64,000 nucleotides of DNA from an uncultured Colwellia sp. (GTDB lineage Bacteria; Pseudomonadota; Gammaproteobacteria; Enterobacterales; Alteromonadaceae): positions 24,607-88,606 of the forward strand of contig CAJXYE010000014.1 in the NCBI GenBank assembly GCA_913063325.1, written 5' to 3'. Positions 52,151 to 59,700 of this stretch are shown piece after piece (positions within the stretch are counted from its first letter, which is position 1; the number at the start of each line of letters is the position of its first letter). The position numbers were made by a program, and so were the translations under genes. The notes beneath the pieces were generated by a model. It was not told the origin of the DNA. It ran no database searches and saw only the letters and a list, made by a program, of their open reading frames with translations.

Positions 52151-54673
52151 TTATTCTTTTTTGGTAATAACTCTTATTGGATTGGTATAAAACATATAGT
52201 GATGTTTTTCCGGCTGCACGCTTCTTCCGCGCCACCTAAATGTAACCTCAGTTGAATCCATAATATGTTGATAATTGAAAGAGAATTTTTTATCACTGCC
52301 TTGTTCATGCATCAACGGCTCAAATAGTTTTGATTTGATTTTAGTTGGGGTAATAATAACGAGTTCTATTTCATCTAAGCTGGAAGTGTAGTTTTGCCAG
52401 TCTTTATCGTTTAAATCAATAGTTAAATTTACAGTAACTTTTCCATAAGAAGGGGTTGTTAATACTTGCCCCATTTCTGATTTTTCTACTGAGTTTTGTA
52501 CAGTAAAGCTTAAGTGTTTTACAAACTTTCCATGTTGAGCCCAAAAATTTCCTGCTCGTAATGCTAATAAAATATCATTTTGTTCATTGCTACGAGAATA
52601 TAAGTGCGTGCTAGAGAATTGACATGGCCAAAAATCCTCTTTGGAGGAATGAAAGTCAGATGCAGCCCTTGCAGCCCATACTCTCCTTCCCTGCTGTAAA
52701 AGCTGATCCCATTCAGTACCTGTTTTGGCTATGGATGGGTCCCAGCCGTGTATAGTTTTGTGTTTATAGTTATAAGCGCCATTGGTTTTACCTCTATTTC
52801 GTTGATGTCCAGGTGCACCAGAAAAACCAATGACTAAATCTGAGAAGTTTGACCATTCTTCTATATCATGCTTGTTTTCACTTTGTTGTTTATCTTTTCT
52901 GCTAGGGTGGTTGTATATAACAACAGGTTTAATATTGTTAAAAATAGCATTAGTTTTAAGCCAGTCAAAAGCTTGCTTGGTATCAAGCAGTTTTTTACTT
53001 CTTCTACCCCAACTATCATATCTGTCTTTAAATGCTTTTAAATCTCGTTGGCTGTTACCATGTTTTGGTAGTAAAACTGTTGCATGCTCTCGTCCCATGA
53101 AAGGGGGTATGTTCCATTCTAATCCCGGCAAAATGGTCATGTAAGGGTATTTGTTATTTTCTATGTTAATTACATCAAAATATTTCTGGGTGGCGACCTT
53201 ATTTAAGTTGTAGTCTCCGTGATCTGTTATTGCGATAGCATCACAACCAAATTCATTAGCTTTAGAGGCTATTTGAGCCACTGTTTTGTTGCCATCAGAA
53301 TATTTAGTATGAATATGAGTATCTATGGATAACCAAGTACCCTGGGAAATAAAGTTACTAGGTGAGTTGAGGTTTTCTTTAGGCAAAACCTGATGTGGTT
53401 GGTATAACGCTAACTGATTTATTCGTTTAGATATACGTGCTACTTGTTTGTTATAAAGTGGGGATTTGATTTCACCAAAAATCTGTTCAAATTCGTTCCC
53501 TTTAAAGCCTTCAGCTAAATCATGAATATGAGGAAAAAAACTATCTTCATTGGTGATGTTAGCTAATATTTTTTGTGCTTTTAAGGCTTCTTCATTTGAA
53601 GATGTTATTTTTTCCGAAAACAGAGAACCTGCTTTATCTGCGGCTAAATCAGCAAAACTATAGCCACTGCCACCTTTATTGCTATCTAGTAGTTCTTTTA
53701 ATTCTCCAACATTTAACGCTATTTCTCGCTCTCCTAGCTGTTCTAATATTATTGAATATAAGAAATGCAGGTTCAAATCATTTCTGCCTCTTAAATTTGG
53801 CGAGGCAAAGCCATTTAAAGGTACATCCTTTAAATCAATAAATTTAGCAAATCTAGGGTTACTATATACTATTGCCAAAGCCCATAACGCTGCTGTGTTT
53901 TCAATTACAGGATCATGTGTAACAGACTCCTTACGAGCAAAAGCAAAGGCTTTTCCTATGTAGAAGGAAAGAGATTTTTCAGGTTGCTCAATTGCTTGAA
54001 GTGTTTGAATGTACTTTTGAACCCTATCGTTATTAATTTCATCGCTTTTATTTACTGATCTAATAACTTTTGCCGCTGTTTTCATTGAAGCGTTAACGTT
54101 GTCTTTAAAGTTGGCTGTTTTAGTTGTCGAGAAAATGATTTTATTTTTTTCAATGTGACCAGAATCTAATAGTCGTGTGAGAGTTTCTTCTACTTCATTG
54201 CCAAAAATAAATTTAGTACCTATTTGTATTACACTTTTTATTAACCAACCTGGTAGAGGTATACTACCAAGATCACAATAGTCTATTTCAAATCGCTCAA
54301 AACTAGGTGAAAGTAAACAATGTACATTGATAAAAAGGTTCATAAAACGTGCATTGATTTTTTTAGATGCTGATACCGTCATACCAAAAGGACTCAATGC
54401 GGCATTAAACCTTACTTGTGGAATTGTATGTGTTGCAACAGCCATTACAGAGTCTAATTCACGTTGAGATAATGAGAAGTCAATAAAAGTATTGGTGGAA
54501 GCAAATTTTCTGCGAAGCTCTTTAACCGTGATTTTTGCTTTTTTTACTTCTGAAGAAGATAATGGCTTACTTTCTTCAATAATAGGAGAAGTTGAAATGA
54601 TAAAGAAAACTATCAAAAATAATATTGAAATGCTAACTATAAGCTTTATTAAAAATTGTTTTAATCTTTTCAT
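52151..54673 (-). CDS. Membrane-anchored PHP-domain phosphoesterase
   Basis: An 840-residue protein. The N-terminal LIKLIVSISILFLIVFFIIST is one membrane anchor, then about 400 residues of unknown, mostly helical periplasmic sequence. Near residue 450 the PHP domain starts: WLSIDTHIHTKYSDGNKTVAQIASKANEFGCDAIAITDHGDYN supplies the first His pair and the Asp-His-Gly; ILPGLEWN, VIYNHPSR and RAASDFHSSKEDFWP give further metal ligands. A beta-rich C-terminal 150 residues follow. PHP domains are multi-metal phosphatases; CpsB/Wzb-type members dephosphorylate tyrosine kinases, but this one appears periplasmic, so a phosphorylated glycan or lipid carrier is a likelier substrate. Large size and mixed domains are unusual. 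Confidence 0.78.
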   Translation of the reverse strand: MKRLKQFLIKLIVSISILFLIVFFIISTSPIIEESKPLSSSEVKKAKITVKELRRKFASTNTFIDFSLSQRELDSVMAVATHTIPQVRFNAALSPFGMTVSASKKINARFMNLFINVHCLLSPSFERFEIDYCDLGSIPLPGWLIKSVIQIGTKFIFGNEVEETLTRLLDSGHIEKNKIIFSTTKTANFKDNVNASMKTAAKVIRSVNKSDEINNDRVQKYIQTLQAIEQPEKSLSFYIGKAFAFARKESVTHDPVIENTAALWALAIVYSNPRFAKFIDLKDVPLNGFASPNLRGRNDLNLHFLYSIILEQLGEREIALNVGELKELLDSNKGGSGYSFADLAADKAGSLFSEKITSSNEEALKAQKILANITNEDSFFPHIHDLAEGFKGNEFEQIFGEIKSPLYNKQVARISKRINQLALYQPHQVLPKENLNSPSNFISQGTWLSIDTHIHTKYSDGNKTVAQIASKANEFGCDAIAITDHGDYNLNKVATQKYFDVINIENNKYPYMTILPGLEWNIPPFMGREHATVLLPKHGNSQRDLKAFKDRYDSWGRRSKKLLDTKQAFDWLKTNAIFNNIKPVVIYNHPSRKDKQQSENKHDIEEWSNFSDLVIGFSGAPGHQRNRGKTNGAYNYKHKTIHGWDPSIAKTGTEWDQLLQQGRRVWAARAASDFHSSKEDFWPCQFSSTHLYSRSNEQNDILLALRAGNFWAQHGKFVKHLSFTVQNSVEKSEMGQVLTTPSYGKVTVNLTIDLNDKDWQNYTSSLDEIELVIITPTKIKSKLFEPLMHEQGSDKKFSFNYQHIMDSTEVTFRWRGRSVQPEKHHYMFYTNPIRVITKKE

Positions 54674-54703
54674 TTTAAGGGCATTACCTTTTTTAAATAG
54701 CTA

Positions 54704-56437
54704 TTAACTCATTTTGTTAATCAATACATCTACACTAGCATCTATCAATTGATAACACTTCTTTAAGTAATCCCTTGGCATGTCGTAGGGATCTTTTATT
54801 TCGTGATAAAAGCCCATTGATTTAGGTACCAAATCAGCTAACGATATGTAATTTACTTCAGGGTAGAATGATTGTAATAGCCATTCATTTTTTTTATCAA
54901 GAATTACTATTAAGGTGTTTGGCACTATGCAATGACTTCTGTTTAGCCATTGTGAACGATGTTCCTCAAGGTTAATACCCCATCTTTTCGCCATTTCAAC
55001 ACATTGAGGTTTAGCTTTTCTGTTTTCTATTTGATGAAAACCAAATGAATTAACCTTGATGTCTGCGAGTGGCGTGTTTTTGATTTTTTGTTGAAACAGT
55101 TTACCGGCAAAAGGGCTGCGCATTATATTGCCATAACAAATAAATAAAATGTTGTCTGGTTGCTTGATCAGTTTATTCTGAAACTGGATAATGCGATTTT
55201 TTTGTTTTTTATCTTTAATCACCGGTAGTTTATACAGCTTATCTTTAAATAAGTCATAAAACTCAAACCAAAAGGGCTTTTGATCATGCCAAGAATATGA
55301 ATCAATACTTTCATTTGTTGTTAATAATCGACTAAAGCTTAATATTCTTTTACTTAGTTGAGCTATTGCTTTTACACTGCCTTTTTTTTGTTTTAATAAG
55401 GTAAACTCCTTTTGCATATCATAAATGTCAGCGGTAAAATTTCTCGCATAAACAGATTGGTTGTAGGTTAAGCAGTCGGGGGTATATTTTTTTAAAAGTA
55501 CATGAGCATACATAGCTGGGAAATCTACGCCAGCAAAAACAGCTAGAGGTAAGGAGCCCCAGAAACGTGCATTTATTTCTATTAAAATCCAATCTTTACT
55601 ATTCGGGTTGTATTTAAATTCGAACATGGCAACACCCGTGTACTTCAGGTGCATACAAAATTTTTGGCAGGCATAAAGCATGGAAGGCTCAATTGGAATG
55701 GCCTTTCGATACGAACTACCTCCACCAGTTTCTGGTTCAGAAACACGAGCATGAGCGAAAGCTGCTTTTACATCTCCTCTATTCGATAATACCGAAACGC
55801 CGACGCCATACCCAGTAAAATAACCTTCAACGAGGCATTTTTGATTTAAATTTTCTTTTTGAAATTCTAAAAATAGCTGTTCGTTGTCTGCTATTTTTAC
55901 ACTTTGTCGTTTATTTAATTCTTCTTCTGAATAAGATTGAGTAGGTTTTAATACTAAAGGTAACCCAAACTCTTGGCTTAATTGAGCAAAGGATGTATTA
56001 CTTATATTTAGTTGTTTACCTTTGGCAACTGATATATTACAGAGTTGAGCGGTATTTCTAGTTTCAACTTTATCAAATAAGGGAACTAAAATGTTTCTTT
56101 CTGGTAAAGCAAAAATTGAATTGGTTTGAATATTATCTTTTATGTCTATTAATGGAAATAAAGCTCTTTCATCACAAGGGATTACTATATCGTATTCTTT
56201 ATCGATAATTATTTGGCTTACTTCATTTTTCCATTCATCAATAGTCATTGATTGATGATTAAGTTGATAAGTTTTGTTAATACAATTTGATTGTAAAGCA
56301 ACAGAAGTATTAGAAAAACAAACCACATCGACTAACATACCCGCTTTACTTAGCGATCTAACAACGGTGAGAAAACTACGAGTGTCTTCACCAAATATGA
56401 GGGCTTTTTTATTTTTTAATTGATTCATTTCATCCAT
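54704..56437 (-). CDS. ATP-grasp protein fused to a low-molecular-weight protein tyrosine phosphatase
   Basis: A 577-residue two-domain protein. Residues 1-340 form an ATP-grasp ligase: ALIFGEDTRSFLTVVRSLSKAG (preATP-grasp), FGLPLVLKPTQSYSEEEL, KCLVEGYFTGYGVGVSVLSN, and DWILIEINARFWGSLPLAVFAGVDFP for the metal site. Residues 429-577 are an LMW phosphatase: ILFICYGNIMRSPFAG carries the C(X)5R loop (Cys434 to Arg440) and DPYDMP the catalytic Asp549. LMW phosphatases (Wzb) reset the tyrosine kinases that control polymerisation. The fusion suggests coordinated amide ligation and phosphate control, or use of the phosphatase fold on a sugar phosphate. Start ATG 56437 or 56428. No tyrosine kinase gene is present in the window. 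Confidence 0.85.
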   Translation of the reverse strand: MDEMNQLKNKKALIFGEDTRSFLTVVRSLSKAGMLVDVVCFSNTSVALQSNCINKTYQLNHQSMTIDEWKNEVSQIIIDKEYDIVIPCDERALFPLIDIKDNIQTNSIFALPERNILVPLFDKVETRNTAQLCNISVAKGKQLNISNTSFAQLSQEFGLPLVLKPTQSYSEEELNKRQSVKIADNEQLFLEFQKENLNQKCLVEGYFTGYGVGVSVLSNRGDVKAAFAHARVSEPETGGGSSYRKAIPIEPSMLYACQKFCMHLKYTGVAMFEFKYNPNSKDWILIEINARFWGSLPLAVFAGVDFPAMYAHVLLKKYTPDCLTYNQSVYARNFTADIYDMQKEFTLLKQKKGSVKAIAQLSKRILSFSRLLTTNESIDSYSWHDQKPFWFEFYDLFKDKLYKLPVIKDKKQKNRIIQFQNKLIKQPDNILFICYGNIMRSPFAGKLFQQKIKNTPLADIKVNSFGFHQIENRKAKPQCVEMAKRWGINLEEHRSQWLNRSHCIVPNTLIVILDKKNEWLLQSFYPEVNYISLADLVPKSMGFYHEIKDPYDMPRDYLKKCYQLIDASVDVLINKMS

Positions 56438-56452
56438 CTGTTTTTTATTTTT

Positions 56453-56800
56453 GTCATCCTCGTGTTGTATTGTCGAGGGTCCATTCTTATGGATTCCAGC
56501 CTAAGTTACTACTGGAATGACGTAAACGCGTACTACCGGAGTGACGTAAATGCTTACTACTGGAGTGACGTAAACGCGTACTACCAGCGTGACGATTATG
56601 TCTTGCGCTGTCGTCATCCTCGAGTTGTATTGTCGAGGATCCATGTTTATGGATTCCAGCCTAAGTTACTACTGGAATGACGTAAACGCGTACTACCGGA
56701 GTGACGTAAACGCGTACTACCGGCGTGACGATTATGTCTTGCGCTGTCGTCATCCTCAAGTTGTCTTGTTGAGGATCCACTTTCTTAGATCCCAGCCTAA
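56453..56800 (-). repeat. Tandem composite repeat overlapping the 3' end of the flippase gene
   Basis: Read on the + strand, about 2.3 copies of a roughly 155-bp unit start at 56453, 56611 and 56748. Each has B (GTCATCCTCG...CGAGGATCCA), A' (GGATTCCAGCCTAAG, then TACTGGAATGACG) and 24-nt tails such as TACTACCGGAGTGACGTAAA. The last B half is read by the flippase gene, giving WILNKTT and its TGA stop. Confidence 0.9.
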
Positions 56801-58228
56801 ACTACGTAAAAAAGCTGACTCGTTATAACCAAAAGCATTGAATTTGCACCCAATAAGTAAGCATATTGTATAGATAAAAAAAGCAGCGACAATGGTTAAC
56901 ATTAAATTGAGTTCTGCGTTGAAATTTATGATAGGTAATAAAAGCACTAATTTATTCATCACTACCGCACAAAACAAAGAGAACAAAGCCGGCTTTAAAA
57001 ACTGGGGTAATGATATTATTTGTAAGAAGGAAAGCCATAACGCGCCAATGAATATTATGCCGATACCAATAAATACCCTAATGTTTGCCATATCAGTTAA
57101 GTTGTTAATTGAACTCGCCAGTAAAAGTAGGCTTAGAAGTGCGAAAACAAGCGTGAGTACATCGTAGTAAAAAAGTTGCTTTACGTGCCCTGTGGCGGTC
57201 ATTACTTGGCTAATAAAATTCCCCACAGAAAAGGTTACTACTAATAAACCTAAGGCCGAAATTGTAGAAATGAAAGGTACCCATTTATCACCTAAAATAA
57301 TGTGTACAAAGGGCTCGGCTATTAAAGACCAACCAAAAGCTATTGGAAAACCTATAATGTAAATAATGGTGATTGATTTGCTAATTTGTTGCTTTTGATT
57401 GTTAGAATTATTCTCAGTTTTGGCTATTGAGGTAAAAAAAACTTCCGACATAGGCGATAGTAGTTCTCTACTAGGTAATAGCACTAAATCTTTAGCTAAG
57501 TTATAACCACCAAGTCCAGAGATACCCTGAATATTAATGGCAAACCATGAGTCAAATTTTGCTCTGATATGGCCAACTAGGCTTTTCAGTATGATCCACT
57601 TTGAAAATTGAAATTGTTGTTGCCAGTCTTTTAATGCAAAAGAAGCTCGTTGTTTAATAATGAAGTAAGATAAAAAAACATAAGCCGCAGCACCAACCAT
57701 GGTGCCAATTATTAAAGCCCAATAATTTTTAAGCATTATGGCCATTACAATGGCAGATACGCTGCCAAAAAACTTTGAAACAGCAGACACCAGTACAAAT
57801 TTTTTATAATTTAAATCTTTCTTGTATTGATAAATTTGTCCGTTACTTAATGCATTAACAAAGGGTAAGAAAGCAATGGTTAACAGTGCAGGGATTAAAT
57901 GTTGGTAATTAAATAGTGTGGCAATATATGGGGCGAATAGTGCAAAAGCTAAACTTGTGATGAATTTAATTATTAAATTGCTACTCCATGCACAATTTAA
58001 ATCACCTTTTGTTGCGTTATTTTTCTGAATGAAATATTGCTCAGAGCCTATGTTGGTAAAAGTTTCTGTTAATTGTAAAGCTAATAAAATGATAGTCATA
58101 ACACCGAAATCTTCAGGTGTCAGTAATCGAGCTAAAATTATGATTGAAAAAAAACCGAGTAACCTGTTGGTCCAGTTTAAAATCACTAACCAACCTATTC
58201 CTTGAATGATTTTAGATTTATCTCCCAT
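56756..58228 (-). CDS. Wzx-type flippase, third copy, with repeat-derived C-terminus
   Basis: A 490-residue MOP-superfamily flippase from ATG 58228; ATG 58234 lies inside a palindromic repeat and is unlikely. SKIIQGIGWLVILNWTNRLLGFFSIIILARLLTPEDFGVM is the standard N-terminus, followed by about 14 membrane segments. The last 14 residues, LGWDLRKWILNKTT, and the stop codon come from a copy of the repeat (A-half core, then B half), read in the same frame as in the two glycosyltransferases. The native C-terminus therefore seems replaced or extended. The gene is bounded on both sides by repeats: the 78-bp unit at 58229-58306 touches the start codon and may affect its ribosome binding site. Confidence 0.9.
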   Translation of the reverse strand: MGDKSKIIQGIGWLVILNWTNRLLGFFSIIILARLLTPEDFGVMTIILLALQLTETFTNIGSEQYFIQKNNATKGDLNCAWSSNLIIKFITSLAFALFAPYIATLFNYQHLIPALLTIAFLPFVNALSNGQIYQYKKDLNYKKFVLVSAVSKFFGSVSAIVMAIMLKNYWALIIGTMVGAAAYVFLSYFIIKQRASFALKDWQQQFQFSKWIILKSLVGHIRAKFDSWFAINIQGISGLGGYNLAKDLVLLPSRELLSPMSEVFFTSIAKTENNSNNQKQQISKSITIIYIIGFPIAFGWSLIAEPFVHIILGDKWVPFISTISALGLLVVTFSVGNFISQVMTATGHVKQLFYYDVLTLVFALLSLLLLASSINNLTDMANIRVFIGIGIIFIGALWLSFLQIISLPQFLKPALFSLFCAVVMNKLVLLLPIINFNAELNLMLTIVAAFFIYTICLLIGCKFNAFGYNESAFLRSLGWDLRKWILNKTT

Positions 58229-58306
58229 CGTCATTCCGGTTGTATTTTAGGCCGGAATCCAAGCCTTAAATAAATGGTTCTTCGACAATAGATATCGAAG
58301 ATGACG
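58229..58306 (+). repeat. Solo 78-bp composite palindromic repeat abutting a start codon
   Basis: CGTCATTCCGGTTGTA, then TTTTAGGCCGGAATCCA, a linker, and GGTTCTTCGACAAT, then ATCGAAGATGACG. Same 78-bp length and A-B order as 24973-25050. It ends directly at the flippase ATG (58228 on the - strand), leaving CGTCAT-derived sequence where the ribosome binding site should be. Confidence 0.9.
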
Positions 58307-58343
58307 TTTTTAACTTTTAAAAGAGTTAGCAGTATATTCATAA

Positions 58344-59456
58344 TTAATTAGACTTTTTAAGTAAATTTAATGAGGCCGTTTTAGCTTTTCTTAAAAAGTG
58401 ACTAGTCAAAAAAGGTAACGTTTTTCTTCTAAAGTTGGAAATTATCATCGCGCTCTTTTTATTTGATAAAGAATTTTTATACCTTCCTTCACCACCCATA
58501 AAATCATATTTTTTATAACCAAGACTTGCATAATGTGAAATGGCCAAGCTATGAGAAAGTAAACCTGGTTTGTATCGATTATCGTTAGAGTATTCAATGC
58601 CTGATAAATAAAAATAAACAGTTTCTTTATAAATTAAATTATACAAATAACAAATAGTTTTTCCGCTAATATGTACTTTAATAATATCAATAGATCCAAG
58701 GGTAAAGGTGTCTTCTATTAATTGATGGTGAAAATTAACAAAATGCTTATTTTCAAAACCACTATTTTGATTCGCCCAACGTAGTTTATGAAATTCACCT
58801 GCTGCATTAAAAAACTCTTTTGCTTGTTTGCTTGAATTAGCAGAGGAAATAGAGATGTTTTCAGCTCCGCCATATAACTTTGCGGAACGTTTTAATTGAT
58901 TGCGGGTATTCTTTGATAGCGATTGTAAATATTTATCCCAACTAGCATAGTCAGGCTTTAAATATGTCGCATAACTATTCGTTTTCCATGAAGTGTACTG
59001 CATTAAACTATTTGGAGTAGGTGTCTGAGATATGTTTTTATTACTCACACCGATTACAAATTCATCAATATGGGTTAGGTCTTGGTCAAAATAAGACAAA
59101 ACTGCGGAACGTATTGAATATTCTAATCCTTTTTCACAAAGTATATCGTTATATTCATTCCATATTTGATCAAGGCTAGAATTTCCGGTTCTGTTCAACC
59201 ATAATTGATTTGAAGAAAGGCCATTTTTAGTTTGGCAACTGGCATTAACAAAAGCTAAGCCAACTAGCTTATTTTCAAATCGCACAGTAAGCAATTTTGC
59301 TGAATAATTGATATATTCCAGCCAAATTGATATCCAGTACCAACTAGTAAAAATAGAATTTTTTGCAGAAGACTCCAATGTAACCCATTGTCTTTTTAAT
59401 TGTTCCAGTTCTTGAGTGTTAATATCAGTAATATTAACTGTTAGTTTTTCACTCAT
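58344..59456 (-). CDS. FemAB/CelD-like GNAT acetyltransferase, XrtA cluster type
   Basis: A 370-residue protein of the double-GNAT FemAB/BcsL-CelD group. WVTLESSAKNSIFTSWYWISIWLEY is the usual N-terminal block (LxxxxxxSxFQsxxW), LSKNTRNQLKRSAKLYG the central basic helix, and ICYLYNLIYKETVYFYLSGIEY, then KPGLLSHSLAISHYASLGYKKYDFMGGEGRYKNSLS the C-terminal acyl-CoA domain. Proteins of this type are regular members of exosortase A loci. They may add an amino-acid or acyl group to the glycan or to the carrier. It is the first gene of the long - strand block and is divergent from the PrsT gene, sharing a 244-bp promoter region. Confidence 0.82.
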   Translation of the reverse strand: MSEKLTVNITDINTQELEQLKRQWVTLESSAKNSIFTSWYWISIWLEYINYSAKLLTVRFENKLVGLAFVNASCQTKNGLSSNQLWLNRTGNSSLDQIWNEYNDILCEKGLEYSIRSAVLSYFDQDLTHIDEFVIGVSNKNISQTPTPNSLMQYTSWKTNSYATYLKPDYASWDKYLQSLSKNTRNQLKRSAKLYGGAENISISSANSSKQAKEFFNAAGEFHKLRWANQNSGFENKHFVNFHHQLIEDTFTLGSIDIIKVHISGKTICYLYNLIYKETVYFYLSGIEYSNDNRYKPGLLSHSLAISHYASLGYKKYDFMGGEGRYKNSLSNKKSAMIISNFRRKTLPFLTSHFLRKAKTASLNLLKKSN

Positions 59457-59529
59457 TCGAAATATTCCGTTTCTAAGTTTATTTTTACTTTATTATTATT
59501 TTATTTTTACGTTAATTAAAATAGTCTAC

Positions 59530-59568
59530 ATTTAACTAATGTATTTAACCAGTGCATTTAACTAATGC
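59530..59568. promoter_or_regulatory. Three tandem 13-bp repeats in a divergent promoter region
   Basis: ATTTAACTAATGT, ATTTAACCAGTGC and ATTTAACTAATGC follow one another exactly at 59530-59542, 59543-59555 and 59556-59568. They lie between the divergent FemAB-like gene (start 59456) and the PrsT-like gene (start 59701). Tandem phased sites like these often bind a regulator, though 13 bp is not a full helical turn. No protein is known to me for this sequence. Confidence 0.5.
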
Positions 59569-59700
59569 TTAAAAGGCTGCTATGTGATTAAATAATAAAA
59601 ACTACTTACCTGCCATTATCCTTAAAAGTGCTAATTGGGGATGACGTGTTAAATCACAATGGTTTTATTACCCAAAATTAAGAAGCGTGATGGAGTACCA

